64,000 bases of DNA. Source: an uncultured Sphingorhabdus sp. (GTDB lineage Bacteria > Pseudomonadota > Alphaproteobacteria > Sphingomonadales > Sphingomonadaceae). Shown here one piece after another: positions 1 through 9,089 of this stretch. The stretch is from NCBI GenBank assembly GCA_937873665.1, contig CALMYW010000393.1, forward strand, positions 62,001 to 126,000, written 5' to 3'. The position numbers were made by a program, and so were the translations under genes. The notes beneath the pieces were generated by a model. It searched no databases, had not been told where the DNA came from, and saw only the letters and a program-made list of their open reading frames with translations. Positions within the stretch are counted from its first letter, which is position 1, and each line of letters starts with the position of its first letter.

Positions 1-575
1 CGCGCGAAGTCGCGGATCGAGTCATCGAGGTTGTACATCGCCATTGCGACGCCGCTGCTCGGGAATTTGAAGACTTCGAGGTCCAGTTTTTCGCCATCAT
101 CGCCGTCAAAGACGAGACGCAGCGTGCCCGGACCGGGGATGAGCGTGTCGGTTGCGCGATATTGATCGCCAAAGGCATGGCGACCGACAACAATAGGATC
201 GGTCCAGCCAGGGATCAGGCGGGGGACGTTTTCGATCACGATCGGTTCGCGGAATACGACGCCGCCTAAGATGTTGCGGATGGTGCCATTGGGCGACTTC
301 CACATTTTCTTGAGGTTGAATTCCTCGACACGGGCTTCGTCGGGCGTGATCGTCGCACATTTGACGCCGACGCCATATTGCTTGATCGCATTCGCCGCAT
401 CGACGGTGATTTTGTCGTCGGTCGCATCGCGGGCTTCGACGCCCAGATCATAATATTTCAGGTCGATGTCGAGATAGGGCAGTATCAGGCGTTCGCGGAT
501 CCATTCCCAGATGATCCGGGTCATTTCGTCGCCATCGAGTTCGACGACGGGGTTTTTCACCTTGATTTTTGCCAT
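1..575 (-). CDS. icd: NADP-dependent isocitrate dehydrogenase, N-terminal part (cut by window edge)
   Basis: Reading leftward from the ATG at 575 gives an open frame of 191 codons that runs off the window. The protein begins [20 protein letters not shown] and later contains [30 protein letters not shown] and [13 protein letters not shown]. These are hallmarks of the homodimeric, eukaryote-like class of NADP-IDH, which oxidises isocitrate to 2-oxoglutarate in the TCA cycle. The substrate-binding run SPNGTIRN and the following arginines are intact. The family is about 405 residues, so slightly under half is visible. The gap of 123 bases to the next gene shows no clear terminator. Frame and homology leave little doubt; only the C-terminus is missing. 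Confidence 0.95.
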   Translation of the reverse strand, partial: MAKIKVKNPVVELDGDEMTRIIWEWIRERLILPYLDIDLKYYDLGVEARDATDDKITVDAANAIKQYGVGVKCATITPDEARVEEFNLKKMWKSPNGTIRNILGGVVFREPIVIENVPRLIPGWTDPIVVGRHAFGDQYRATDTLIPGPGTLRLVFDGDDGEKLDLEVFKFPSSGVAMAMYNLDDSIRDFA

Positions 576-698
576 GACGAAGCTGCTTTCCTTTGGGGAT
601 TCTCTTTTGTTTGCGCCTGCGCCATAGCAAAGTTTGACGACCAATCAACTGCCTGTGCGGCAGGCGATTGGCCACCAAACTAAAGCATCAGCCGATGT

Positions 699-2429
699 TC
701 AGGCGGCAAGCTCCATCGCGGTGCGGCGAACGAGCCTTCCGGGCAGTTCGCCAGTGGGCTCACCATTGCGATAAGTGACCTTTCCGTTGACGATCGTCGC
801 GGTGATGCCATCGACCTTTTGCAGCATCCGCTTGCCGCCAGCCGGAAGGTCATAGACGATTTCCGGAACTCGCAGTTGCAAGGCGTCGAAATCAATCACA
901 TTGAGATCGGCCTTCATTCCCGGCGCAATCAGCCCGCGGTCGGTCAAACCGACGGTCGCTGCCGTTTTCGAGGTCAACTCGGCGACTGCCAGCGGCAAAT
1001 CGATGCGCTCATTTTCGGCGGCATCGCGTGCCCAGCGTTGCAGATAATAGGTCGGGAAGCTGGAATCGCAGATCAGGCCGTAATGCGCACCGCCATCGGC
1101 AAGCGCCATGACGGTATCCGGATGGCCAAGCATTTCACGTACGGCGGAAAGATTGCCCTCCGTGTAATTGGCCGCAGGCAGGTAGAACATCCGACGGCCT
1201 TCGTCCTGCAGCAGCCTGTCATAAGCAAATTCCTCGACGCTTTGCCCTGCTGCCTGCGCGCGCGCTTCCATGCTATTGGCGCGATTGGGTTCGTAGTTCG
1301 GACGACCATCTTCCCATTCATTCGTGGCGCGGAAGGCGTTGATCAGCGTAAGCGTCACGGGATTGCTGTCTTCGGGGGTTTCAGACAGCAACTGCGCGCG
1401 GAATTCCGGATCGCGCATTTTCGCAACCCGCTCCGCCAGCGGCAGTCCCGCGATGCTCTTATAGCTTGGGTGCGAGCTGAACGGATGCAGGCTGAGGTCA
1501 AGGCCGTAGAACATACCTACCGGCCGAGGCGCAACCTGACCGCGCATCTGCAGGCCGTCCTGCCGGGCCTTCTCCAGCCCGCGCAGCATTGACCGCCAGC
1601 CGGCGCCGGGTTGGCCGGGAACGTCGAGCAATGTGAACGAAACCGGGCGCTTGCCATGCTCGGCCAGTCCACGCAGCAGCGCAAACTCTTCCTCCGCATC
1701 GTTTGCGGGGGCAGGGATCATCTGGAAAACGCCTGCCTTGGCTTCGACCAGCCCGTCCATCAGCGCGCAAAGCTCGTCAAATTCGGAATAAAGGCTGGGG
1801 GCAAGCTCGCCGGCGCGTGTCCGGTGCATTATGTTGCGTGATGTGGTTACGCCAAAAGCACCTGCCTCGATCGCTTCCTTCACCAATGCCCGCATTTGCG
1901 CCAGATCGTCTGCTGTCGGAGGTTCATGCCTTGCGGCGCGTTCGCCCATCACGAAGATGCGCACCGCCGAATGTGGAACTTGGGTTGCCACATCAACATC
2001 CAATTCGCGTTGTTCCAGCGCGTTCAAATAATCGGGGAAGGTCTCCCAGTTCCAGGGCAGGCCATCGACCATCACGACTTCTGGAATATCCTCGACGCCT
2101 TCCATCAGCTTGACCAGCATGTCGCGCTGGTGCGGGCGACATGGCGCAAAGCCGACGCCGCAATTCCCCATAAGCACGGTGGTGACGCCATGATTCGATG
2201 ATGGCGCCATGCGGTTTTCCCAAGTCGCCTGACCGTCAAAATGGGTGTGGATGTCGACAAAGCCGGGCGTGACCAGCTTGCCGCCTGCGTCAATCTCGTT
2301 TGCGGCATCACCATCGACTGTGCCGACTGCCACAATCTTTCCATCGCGGACGCCTACATCACCTGAAAAAGCTGGCTTGCCGCTGCCGTCCACTATCAGG
2401 CCGTTCCGAATGATAAGATCATAGTCCAT
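699..2429 (-). CDS. N-acyl-D-amino-acid deacylase family amidohydrolase
   Basis: A 576-residue protein of the amidohydrolase superfamily, D-aminoacylase branch. It opens MDYDLIIRNGLIVDGSGKPA and carries the metal motif PGFVDIHTHFDGQATWE near residues 53-69, then NHGVTTVLMGNCGVGFAP, which is typical of N-acyl-D-amino-acid deacylases. Near the C-terminus are GGAHYGLICDSSF and a closing beta-sandwich stretch (DLNVIDFDAL). The start at 2429 is preferred over an in-frame start at 2489, because GAGAGG lies just upstream and the protein then begins at the conserved DLIIRNG strand. It probably removes acyl groups from N-acyl-D-amino acids or a related amide; the exact substrate cannot be read from sequence. 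It follows the gntR gene by 22 bases on the same strand, so the two probably form an operon. Confidence 0.88.
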   Translation of the reverse strand: MDYDLIIRNGLIVDGSGKPAFSGDVGVRDGKIVAVGTVDGDAANEIDAGGKLVTPGFVDIHTHFDGQATWENRMAPSSNHGVTTVLMGNCGVGFAPCRPHQRDMLVKLMEGVEDIPEVVMVDGLPWNWETFPDYLNALEQRELDVDVATQVPHSAVRIFVMGERAARHEPPTADDLAQMRALVKEAIEAGAFGVTTSRNIMHRTRAGELAPSLYSEFDELCALMDGLVEAKAGVFQMIPAPANDAEEEFALLRGLAEHGKRPVSFTLLDVPGQPGAGWRSMLRGLEKARQDGLQMRGQVAPRPVGMFYGLDLSLHPFSSHPSYKSIAGLPLAERVAKMRDPEFRAQLLSETPEDSNPVTLTLINAFRATNEWEDGRPNYEPNRANSMEARAQAAGQSVEEFAYDRLLQDEGRRMFYLPAANYTEGNLSAVREMLGHPDTVMALADGGAHYGLICDSSFPTYYLQRWARDAAENERIDLPLAVAELTSKTAATVGLTDRGLIAPGMKADLNVIDFDALQLRVPEIVYDLPAGGKRMLQKVDGITATIVNGKVTYRNGEPTGELPGRLVRRTAMELAA

Positions 2430-2451
2430 GGCTTTTCCTCTCTCCGTATTT

Positions 2452-3132
2452 CTATATCTGTTGCAGGAATTCGCGGATCCGGCGGACATATGTCCGGCTC
2501 ATTTCCTCCGCGGTTTCTGAATTTCCGGCCAGCACAGTCCGCCCAATCTCAGCCAATTCGTGCGCATGGCCTGATTTGAATGCGGCAAAACCGAATTGGG
2601 CGCGCATCACATGGACACGGACCTGTTCCATGATCCGGCTCAATTCCGGGTTGCCGGCAATGTGTGACAGCGCGGCAAATAAATGACGGCGCGCGCGCAT
2701 ATAGTCGGCCGGGTTGTCGGATTGTGCCGAGACGAGAAGTTCTTCGATTGCGCCCGACAGACGCGATGCATCGCAGCCGGCAGCGATGCGTCGGGCAGCG
2801 CTGCGTGACACCAACCCGAAGAGAAGCTCAGTCAGTTCAAGCGTCATCACCGCTTGTTCGCGCGTTACGTGAATGATGTGCGCGCCGCGGTTAGGCTCTA
2901 GCGCGACAACACCATAAGCGTTCAGATGGTGCAGTGCTTCGCGAATAATCTGCCTGCCAACACCGAAACGAAGGCACAAATCGGCTTCGACCATGCGTTG
3001 GCCCGGGGCAAATTCGCCTGCTTCGAGCGCTTCGATTACCGTGCGGGCAATTTCTGCCGCTGAAGGCTTGGTCGAATTTGGGTTTAGCGATGTGGATTGC
3101 ATGGATGGAATGCTGGCGGGCGCATCGGGCAT
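2452..3132 (-). CDS. GntR family transcriptional regulator (FCD type)
   Basis: A protein of about 226 residues with an N-terminal winged helix (SAAEIARTVIEALEAGEFAPG, then RQIIREALHHLNAYGVV) and a C-terminal all-helical FCD-like effector domain (YMRARRHLFAALSHIAGNPELSR). This places it in the FadR/VanR group of GntR regulators, which bind small carboxylates. It sits directly upstream of the deacylase gene and probably controls it. The start is uncertain: ATG at 3132 is used, but it lacks a clear ribosome site, and an in-frame ATG at 3102 (MQSTSL) or TTG at 3138 is possible. A perfect 14-base palindrome lies at 3141-3154, immediately before the gene, and suits autoregulation. Confidence 0.87.
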   Translation of the reverse strand: MPDAPASIPSMQSTSLNPNSTKPSAAEIARTVIEALEAGEFAPGQRMVEADLCLRFGVGRQIIREALHHLNAYGVVALEPNRGAHIIHVTREQAVMTLELTELLFGLVSRSAARRIAAGCDASRLSGAIEELLVSAQSDNPADYMRARRHLFAALSHIAGNPELSRIMEQVRVHVMRAQFGFAAFKSGHAHELAEIGRTVLAGNSETAEEMSRTYVRRIREFLQQI

Positions 3133-3140
3133 TGTCAACA

Positions 3141-3154
3141 GATTGTCGACAATC
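3141..3154. promoter_or_regulatory. Perfect palindrome, candidate GntR operator
   Basis: GATTGTCGACAATC is a perfect 14-base palindrome in the 90-base divergent gap between gntR and psd. GntR-FCD regulators bind short palindromes with similar outer halves. Its position just before the regulator gene suggests an autoregulatory operator. Assignment to this regulator is inference. Confidence 0.5.
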
Positions 3155-3222
3155 TTGCGCCGGACGCTGGTACGCAGCTAACAGTTGTAACATCGCGCCT
3201 CTCGCCCTAGAAGGCGCGCACA

Positions 3223-3957
3223 ATGACAAAGCAAGAACTGACAAACCGGGGCACCGGGGTCGCAAAATGGTCTTTTCCCCCGGTTCATCCCGAAGGGCGC
3301 AAATTCGGTCTCATCGCTGCGACGGTGACGGCGATCTTTGCCTTCATGGCATGGGAAACGCTCGCCTGGCCGATGGCTGGCATCACCATCTGGACTCTGG
3401 CTTTCTTCCGTGATCCCGCCCGCGCAACGCCGATTGATGATCGTTTCATCGTTTCGCCCGCCGATGGTCTTGTGACGCTGATTGAAAAGGTGTTGCCGCC
3501 GCCGGAACTCGCCGGTCCGGCAGGGCTGGGCGATCAGCCGATGACGCGCGTCTCGATTTTCATGAGCGTGTTCGATGTGCACGTTAATCGCACGCCGATA
3601 AGGGGCACGATCAAGCGCGTTGCCTATATTGCGGGCAAATTCCTCAACGCCGATCTGGATAAGGCGAGCGAAGAGAATGAGCGCCAGCATTTTCTGATCG
3701 AACGCCCCGACGGTGTGCGCATTGGTTTCACGCAGATTGCAGGTCTTGTCGCCCGTCGCATCGTTGCCTTTGTGAAGGAAGGCGATGTCGTTGCCGCGGG
3801 ACAGCGTGTGGGTCTGATCCGCTTTGGCAGTCGGGTTGACGTCTATCTGCCCCACGGAACCGCGCCGCGAATCATCAAAGGCCAACGCTGCATCGCCGGT
3901 GAAACGATCCTCGCCGAAATCGGCGTTGATCAGGATCTACGCGCAATCGCCCATTGA
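3223..3957 (+). CDS. psd: Phosphatidylserine decarboxylase proenzyme
   Basis: A 244-residue inner-membrane enzyme that converts phosphatidylserine to phosphatidylethanolamine. An N-terminal hydrophobic stretch (residues about 29-57) is followed by [15 protein letters not shown] and [12 protein letters not shown], all conserved in the family. The self-cleavage site that forms the pyruvoyl group is the Gly202-Ser203 pair in [11 protein letters not shown], giving a large beta chain and a short alpha chain. The length fits the short alphaproteobacterial type. It is followed 31 bases downstream by pssA, which makes its substrate, so the two form a phospholipid operon. It is divergent from gntR. 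Confidence 0.95.
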   Translation: MTKQELTNRGTGVAKWSFPPVHPEGRKFGLIAATVTAIFAFMAWETLAWPMAGITIWTLAFFRDPARATPIDDRFIVSPADGLVTLIEKVLPPPELAGPAGLGDQPMTRVSIFMSVFDVHVNRTPIRGTIKRVAYIAGKFLNADLDKASEENERQHFLIERPDGVRIGFTQIAGLVARRIVAFVKEGDVVAAGQRVGLIRFGSRVDVYLPHGTAPRIIKGQRCIAGETILAEIGVDQDLRAIAH

Positions 3958-3988
3958 CAGGCGAAAGTCGGCAGACGACATCAGCATC

Positions 3989-4756
3989 ATGACCGATAGC
4001 AATCCTCGCCCGGGAATATCGTTGCGCGCCCTCGCGCCAAATGCGGTGACAGCCATGGCATTGTGCACGGGCCTGTCGGGCGTCTGGTTTGCCATGCAAG
4101 GTATCTGGGATGCTGCCCTGCTGTCCGTGGTTGTCGCTGGCGTATTGGATGCAATGGATGGCCGCATTGCCCGCATGCTGAAGGGCGAAAGCCGCTTCGG
4201 TGCGGAACTGGACTCACTATCCGACGTCATAGCCTTTGGGGCGACTCCCTCGTTGATCATCTATAGCTGGGCGTTGCAGCATATGCCGCGTTTCGGCTGG
4301 ACGATTTGCCTGTTCTTTGTGCTGTGTGCAGCGCTTCGGCTGGCGCGGTTCAACGCGCGGATCGACGCCGATGATCAGCCGCACAAATCCGCCGGATTCA
4401 ATACCGGTGTGCCTTCGCCTGCTGGCGCAGGGTTGGCTCTGCTACCACTTACAATCTGGCTCGAAACTGGTGCCGAATGGGCGCGTGACTATCGGCTCAT
4501 TGGGCCGTGGATGCTGCTCTGCGCGGCCTTGATGATTTCAAATGTAGCAACCTTCAGCTGGTCGTCGATTCGTATCCGCCGTTCCTTCCGCTTTCTGGCG
4601 CTGGCAGGTGTGGGGCTGTTTGCCGCGGCTTTGATTTCAGCGCCCTGGGTTGCGTTGATTGCGGCAAGTCTGGTCTATGCAGGGCTGATCCCACTGAGCG
4701 TAGTCAGTTACGCCAAAGTGAAGCGAACGCGCGGGGCTGCAGCGCAAAGCGCTTGA
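3989..4756 (+). CDS. pssA: CDP-diacylglycerol--serine O-phosphatidyltransferase
   Basis: A 255-residue multi-pass membrane protein. The CDP-alcohol phosphotransferase signature is complete: DGRIAR, eight residues, G, three residues, D, three residues, D, within the stretch from DAMDGRIARM to ELDSLSD. It makes phosphatidylserine from CDP-diacylglycerol and serine, feeding Psd encoded just upstream. The frame is open upstream to 3824 inside psd, but MTDSNPRPGISLRALAPNAVTA at 3989 is the family-like start. At least six hydrophobic segments are visible. Together with psd it gives the cell its phosphatidylethanolamine route. Confidence 0.94.
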   Translation: MTDSNPRPGISLRALAPNAVTAMALCTGLSGVWFAMQGIWDAALLSVVVAGVLDAMDGRIARMLKGESRFGAELDSLSDVIAFGATPSLIIYSWALQHMPRFGWTICLFFVLCAALRLARFNARIDADDQPHKSAGFNTGVPSPAGAGLALLPLTIWLETGAEWARDYRLIGPWMLLCAALMISNVATFSWSSIRIRRSFRFLALAGVGLFAAALISAPWVALIAASLVYAGLIPLSVVSYAKVKRTRGAAAQSA

Positions 4757-4810
4757 CGCGCCGCGGCTACGGCCTATGTTCCATATTCGTTCCTTTTGTT
4801 GGAGCTTGAT

Positions 4811-6139
4811 TTGGAACCGTTGATTGTCATTTTCGTAGTCGTCGCTGCTCTGCTCGCAGGGCTTGGCCTTGGCTGGCTCATGGGCGGTAAAGCGGCGCGT
4901 GCAGGTACGGAAACGACCTTGCAATTGCGGGCCATGCTCGACGAAGTAGTGGTTGAACGCGATGCGGCCAAGGATCGGCTGGCAAGGCTCGAAACCTCGC
5001 TCGAGGAACGCGAACGCGGGTTTGACGAGCAGTTGAAGGCGCTGTCTGAAGCCAAAGATTTGCTCTCTTCCCAATTCGGCGAAATCGGGCAGAAGCTGCT
5101 CGGCGAAGCGCAGCAGGCCTTTTTGCAACGCGCCGACGAGCGTTTCCATCAGGCGGGCGAGAAGAATGAAGAGCGTTTGAAGCAATTGCTCGCGCCGGTC
5201 GGGGAGCGATTGAAGGCCTATGAGGAGCAGGTCGGCAAGATCGAGAAGGAGCGTACCGAGGCCTATGGCGCTCTTACCGGCCTGATCGATCAGATGCGGG
5301 CAGGGCAGGAGCGGGTACAGAGCGAGGCTGCGCGCTTGGTCAATTCGCTGCGCAACGCCCCCAAGGCGCGCGGGCGCTGGGGTGAGCAGCAGCTTAAAAA
5401 TGTCCTCGAAAGCTGTGGCCTTTCAGAGCATGTCGATTTTGTAACCGAGGCGAGTGTGACATTTGAGGATGGGCGTTTGCGACCAGATGCCATCATAAGC
5501 ATCCCCGGCGGACGTAGTCTGGTTATCGACGCCAAGGTTTCGTTGAACGACTATCAGGATGGCTTCAACGCCGATGACGATGACGCGCGGCAAATCGCGA
5601 TGTCGCGGCATACCGCCTCAATGAAGAATCATATCGAAGGGCTGGCGCGCAAAGCCTATTGGGACCAGTTCGACGACGCGCCCGATTATGTGATCATGTT
5701 CGTGCCCGGCGAGCATTTCCTCGCCGCTGCACTCGAACATGATCCGACACTGTGGGATCATGCCTTTGAAAAGCGGGTATTGCTGGCGACGCCCACCAAT
5801 CTGGTGGCGATTGCGCGCACTGTCGCAAGTGTATGGCGACAGGAAGGGCTGGCGCGCGAGGCCAAGCAGATTGGTGCGCTGGGCAAGGAAATGTATGACA
5901 GGATTGCCGTTGCTGCAGGGCATTTGAAATCGGTTGGTTCCGGCCTGTCTTCAGCCGTCAACAACTATAATAAATTTGTCGGCAGTTTTGAACGCAATGT
6001 GATGAGCACAGGCCGCAAATTTGCCGAGCTCAATATCGAAACCGGAAAGCGCGACCTTGAGGATGTGCCGGAAATCGAGGCATTGCCTCGCTATGGTAGC
6101 GAGGCCGAGCAGGGATCGATCGCGTCGAACGAAAAGTGA
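4811..6139 (+). CDS. rmuC: DNA recombination protein RmuC homologue
   Basis: A protein of about 442 residues with an N-terminal membrane anchor (EPLIVIFVVVAALLAGLGLG), a long coiled coil at about residues 35-160 (ERDAAKDRLARLETSLEERE and onward), and the RmuC core: GRWGEQQLKNVLE, DAIISIPGGRSLVIDAKVSL and YVIMFVPGEHFLAAAL. The DAKVSL run is the PD-(D/E)xK-like part. RmuC limits DNA inversions and may act as a nuclease on DNA ends. A TTG at 4811 preceded by GGAG six bases upstream is the best start. Another TTG at 4796 is in frame but has no ribosome site. It follows pssA by 54 bases. Confidence 0.92.
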   Translation: MEPLIVIFVVVAALLAGLGLGWLMGGKAARAGTETTLQLRAMLDEVVVERDAAKDRLARLETSLEERERGFDEQLKALSEAKDLLSSQFGEIGQKLLGEAQQAFLQRADERFHQAGEKNEERLKQLLAPVGERLKAYEEQVGKIEKERTEAYGALTGLIDQMRAGQERVQSEAARLVNSLRNAPKARGRWGEQQLKNVLESCGLSEHVDFVTEASVTFEDGRLRPDAIISIPGGRSLVIDAKVSLNDYQDGFNADDDDARQIAMSRHTASMKNHIEGLARKAYWDQFDDAPDYVIMFVPGEHFLAAALEHDPTLWDHAFEKRVLLATPTNLVAIARTVASVWRQEGLAREAKQIGALGKEMYDRIAVAAGHLKSVGSGLSSAVNNYNKFVGSFERNVMSTGRKFAELNIETGKRDLEDVPEIEALPRYGSEAEQGSIASNEK

Positions 6140-6145
6140 GGCGGT

Positions 6146-6949
6146 TCAGCCGCGCCTAAACTGGTTCAGCACCTCATAGGCCATCACCGCAGTCGCCACC
6201 GCAGCATTCAAGCTATCCGCCTTGCCCAGCATTGGCATCTTGACGAGCAGGTCGCACTCGGCTTCGTAACTCTCCGGCAGACCCTGCGCTTCATTGCCGG
6301 TCAGGATGAAGCAAGGCGCAGCGTAGCGGCCTTCCTGATAGTCGATATCGGTCTGCAAGCTGGTGCCCACCAATTGCCCGGTACCGCTGCGCAACCAGGG
6401 CAGGAATTCCTCCCAGCGGCACTGCACCAGCTTCTGGGTAAAAATCGCCCCCATGCTTGCGCGCACGGCTTCGACGGAGAAGGGATCTGTGCAGTCGTCG
6501 AGCAGGATCAGTCCGCCAGCCCCAACCGCATCACCCGTCCGCAGCATCGTGCCCAAATTGCCCGGATCACGCATCGCCTGCGCCACCAGCCAGATCTGCG
6601 CGTTGTTCCGGTCGAGCGATTCGAGCGGCGTCGCGGTTTCCCGAAACACGCCGATGACGGTCTGTGGGTTATCCTTACCCGACAGCTTGGAAAGAATATC
6701 GGCGCTCGTTTCAATCACATCGCCGCCTGCCGCCAGTACTTCGCCCTCAAGCGCGATTTCAAGGCTATGGGCATCGCGATCAGTGCAGCGGAACAGCATT
6801 TCGGGCAGGAATCCCGCCTCGCGTGCTTCTGTCAAAATGCGAAGCCCTTCCGCCAGGAACAGCCCTTCGCGTTTGCGATGTTTCTTTTCGCGCAGTGATC
6901 TTACCCGCTTGATCAGCGGATTGGAAAATCCGGTAATTTCCCGGCGCAT
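6146..6949 (-). CDS. TrmH/SpoU family RNA 2'-O-methyltransferase
   Basis: A 267-residue protein with an N-terminal substrate-binding domain (NPLIKRVRSLREKKHRKREG, LFLAEGLRIL) and a C-terminal SPOUT knot domain. The three SpoU motifs are visible: AMRDPGNLGTMLRTGDAVG, ILLDDCTDPFSVEAVRASMG and FILTGNEAQGLPESY. It probably methylates ribose in rRNA or tRNA; which one is unknown. The start at 6949 lies four bases after the ptsH stop, so translation is probably coupled to ptsH. It is the last gene of the leftward chvI-to-ptsH block. A longer frame reaching 7021 would overlap ptsH and is unlikely. Confidence 0.9.
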   Translation of the reverse strand: MRREITGFSNPLIKRVRSLREKKHRKREGLFLAEGLRILTEAREAGFLPEMLFRCTDRDAHSLEIALEGEVLAAGGDVIETSADILSKLSGKDNPQTVIGVFRETATPLESLDRNNAQIWLVAQAMRDPGNLGTMLRTGDAVGAGGLILLDDCTDPFSVEAVRASMGAIFTQKLVQCRWEEFLPWLRSGTGQLVGTSLQTDIDYQEGRYAAPCFILTGNEAQGLPESYEAECDLLVKMPMLGKADSLNAAVATAVMAYEVLNQFRRG

Positions 6950-6953
6950 CGGA

Positions 6954-7232
6954 TCAATCTTCGCCGAAGCCGTCGGTGACCAGGCCGGCGAGTTTTTCCA
7001 GTGCCATATCCGATCCGTCACCCTCTACGTGCAAGGTGATTTCGCTGCCCTTTGCGGCACCCAGCATCATCAGGCCCATGATCGAGGTTCCGGTCACTAA
7101 CTGCCCGTCCTTTTCAACTTGAACCTTGAGTCCTTCTGGTAAGCGACTGACAAAAGTAACAAATTTAGCGCTCGCACGCGCATGAAGGCCTTTTTGGTTG
7201 ACGATGGTGAGTGTGCGGCTGACCCGGCTCAC
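6954..7232 (-). CDS. ptsH: HPr phosphocarrier protein
   Basis: A 92-residue HPr. The catalytic histidine is His17 in KGLHARAS, and the regulatory serine is Ser50 in TSIMGLMML, the site phosphorylated by HPr kinase in other bacteria. Both are intact, and an hprK gene lies in the same operon, so Ser phosphorylation is expected. HPr normally takes phosphate from EI and passes it to EIIA; no EI or sugar permease is encoded in the window. The start codon overlaps the EIIA stop by four bases (7229-7232), indicating coupling. Confidence 0.95.
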   Translation of the reverse strand: MSRVSRTLTIVNQKGLHARASAKFVTFVSRLPEGLKVQVEKDGQLVTGTSIMGLMMLGAAKGSEITLHVEGDGSDMALEKLAGLVTDGFGED

Positions 7233-7633
7233 CTGGATGCCTCCAGCAACTCGGAGGCCACGCTGATATATTTTCGCCCTGCATCGCGCGCTGCCAGTAC
7301 CGCATCCGAAACGCTCATATTCTTGCGCGCACTTTCAAGGCGGATCAGCATGGGCAGGTTGACGCCCGCGATGACCTCGACCTTGCCGACTTCGAGCAAG
7401 GAGATAGCGAGGTTGGAAGGTGTGCCGCCAAACAGGTCGGACAGGATGATGACCCCGTCGCCACTGTCGACCTCATTGATCGCCTGCGATATCTCCCTGC
7501 GACGCGATTCCATATCGTCGCGCGGGCCGATGCAGATGGTGGCTATTTGTTTCTGCGGGCCAACGACATGCTCCATCGCGACGACAAATTCGCTCGCCAA
7601 TGTCCCGTGGGTCACCAAAACCAGTCCGATCAT
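7229..7633 (-). CDS. PTS EIIA component, mannose family
   Basis: A 134-residue EIIA-Man domain protein. The phosphorylated histidine is His9 in LVTHGTLA. The family core GVIILSDLFGGTPSNLA and GVNLPMLIRL is complete. In alphaproteobacteria this lone EIIA works in a regulatory phosphorelay with HPr rather than in sugar uptake, because cognate EIIB/C/D permease parts are absent; none are seen here. It is followed by ptsH with a four-base overlap and preceded by rapZ across a 44-base gap. Targets of the phosphorylated or free form cannot be read from sequence. Confidence 0.93.
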   Translation of the reverse strand: MIGLVLVTHGTLASEFVVAMEHVVGPQKQIATICIGPRDDMESRRREISQAINEVDSGDGVIILSDLFGGTPSNLAISLLEVGKVEVIAGVNLPMLIRLESARKNMSVSDAVLAARDAGRKYISVASELLEASR

Positions 7634-7677
7634 GCGAATCCCGCTACCATATCCCTGATTGAAACCCCAATTGTCTT

Positions 7678-8613
7678 TCAGTCATTATACATGGGGCGCG
7701 CCTGATTACCTTGCCATTCGAGCGCGTCAACTGGCCTTGAATGCAGATTGCGATGTTTTACGCTGGGCGAATAGCCATCCTCGCGCAGCAACCGGGCGAA
7801 TTTTTCGGTTACGAATACCGATCGATGGCGCCCACCGGTGCAACCAAAGGCGATGGTGACATATGCTTTGCCCTGTGCGTCATAGAGCGGCAGCAGGTAA
7901 CGGAGCAGATCCGCGATACGATCAAACGCGCCCTGGAAAGCCGCGTCGGAAGCCACATAGTCGCCAACGGCTTGGTCAAGCCCCGTCATCGGACGCAATT
8001 CGGAATCCCAATGCGGATTCTTTAAGAATCGTAGATCGAAAATCAGGTCGGCATTTGGCGGCACACCGCGGGAAAACCCGAAGCTGACCAGCGACACCGT
8101 CATCTTGCCGTCGGGCAGCCGGAAACGGTTACGGATTTCGGCCTGTAGATCGCTTGCGGTCATTCGGCTAGTATCGATAACGAGGTCTGACCAATCGCGC
8201 AGTGGCTCCATCAAAGCCCGTTCCTGGGCAATTCCATCAATCGCCGGCCTATCCTGCGCCAATGGATGCCGCCGCCGCGTTTCGGCATAACGCCGTTCGA
8301 TTTCGGCACCCGCGCAATCGAGGAACAGCGTCATGATTTCTATGTCGGTACGTTGCTGGAGCAGCTTGATTTCCGCAATAAGCTTGGCGGGTTCGAACCC
8401 GCGCGTGCGACTGTCGAATCCTATGGCTAGCGGCATTCCAGCTTCAATCTGGGCTTCGGCAGGTGGAAGGTCGAGCAGCGATTTGGCTAAACGAATCGGA
8501 AAATTGTCGACCGCCTCCCAGCCCAGATCCTCCAGCGTGTTCAAAACGGTGGATTTGCCGGCGCCCGAAAGACCGGTGACCAGCATGATCTTGTTCGTGC
8601 CGCTTCTGTTCAT
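7678..8613 (-). CDS. rapZ: RapZ-type nucleotide-binding protein (RNase adapter family)
   Basis: A 311-residue protein of the RapZ/YvcJ family. The Walker A loop GLSGAGKS occupies residues 14-21. Further family blocks are VDNFPIRLA, FLDCAGAEIERRYAETRRRHPL, VSFGFSRGVPPNADLIFDLRFLKNPHW, and FGCTGGRHRSVFVTEKF near the C-terminus. In Escherichia coli RapZ senses glucosamine-6-phosphate and guides RNase E to a small RNA; in other bacteria the role is unclear. Its start overlaps the hprK stop by four bases, tying it to the PTS-like relay. The residue spacing matches the E. coli protein, and its length is a little greater. Confidence 0.93.
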   Translation of the reverse strand: MNRSGTNKIMLVTGLSGAGKSTVLNTLEDLGWEAVDNFPIRLAKSLLDLPPAEAQIEAGMPLAIGFDSRTRGFEPAKLIAEIKLLQQRTDIEIMTLFLDCAGAEIERRYAETRRRHPLAQDRPAIDGIAQERALMEPLRDWSDLVIDTSRMTASDLQAEIRNRFRLPDGKMTVSLVSFGFSRGVPPNADLIFDLRFLKNPHWDSELRPMTGLDQAVGDYVASDAAFQGAFDRIADLLRYLLPLYDAQGKAYVTIAFGCTGGRHRSVFVTEKFARLLREDGYSPSVKHRNLHSRPVDALEWQGNQARPMYND

Positions 8614-9089
8614 GCTGTCCCCCGATTGTAACCTGATGTTTCCAATCGCATCGGACGCTGCCCCGCGTCAACCAAGCGGCGAAGGAGCAGTTCGACTTTG
8701 AGCGGTGCCGATGTCTCGAAAGGTGCTAAAGCGGAGGAAGGAACGGACCAACCCGCCAATTCGATCCGATCATTGTCAAATGGAAGGCGTTCGGGGAGGC
8801 TATCGAGTCTTAGTGCCATGGCGAGCGGCGCACTCGGTATATGATCACATTCGCAAATTCCCACGCCACGCACTTCGATTTTTCCCGAAATGCCTGACTT
8901 GGCGTGAACTTCAGGGCCATCAGCGCCTTCCACAATGTCGCAATAGTCGTCTGAAACCAAAACCGCGCCGCGATCAATCAGGCGAATTGCCAGATCCGAT
9001 TTTCCACTTCCCGAAGCACCCATCAGCAGAATAGCCTGACCATTGATCGCGACCGCAGTCGCGTGGATCAAGGTTGCTGAGTTCCTCAT
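8610..9089 (-). CDS. hprK: HPr kinase/phosphorylase, short form
   Basis: A 159-residue protein that starts [19 protein letters not shown] and carries the P-loop GASGSGKS at residues 24-31. Next come SDDYCDIV and the HprK signature region GKIEVRGVGICECDH. It lacks the N-terminal domain of the Firmicute enzyme (about 310 residues); this short form is normal in alphaproteobacteria. It should phosphorylate Ser50 of the HPr encoded downstream. ATG at 9089 overlaps the chvG stop as ATGA, and its own stop overlaps the rapZ start the same way. A longer frame to 9137 would run into chvG and is not favoured. Confidence 0.93.
   Translation of the reverse strand: MRNSATLIHATAVAINGQAILLMGASGSGKSDLAIRLIDRGAVLVSDDYCDIVEGADGPEVHAKSGISGKIEVRGVGICECDHIPSAPLAMALRLDSLPERLPFDNDRIELAGWSVPSSALAPFETSAPLKVELLLRRLVDAGQRPMRLETSGYNRGTA

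Noticed and set aside
6954..7633. A sugar-transporting PTS
   Set aside because: Only HPr and a lone EIIA are present, without EI, EIIB, EIIC or EIID in the window, so a regulatory relay is the better reading.
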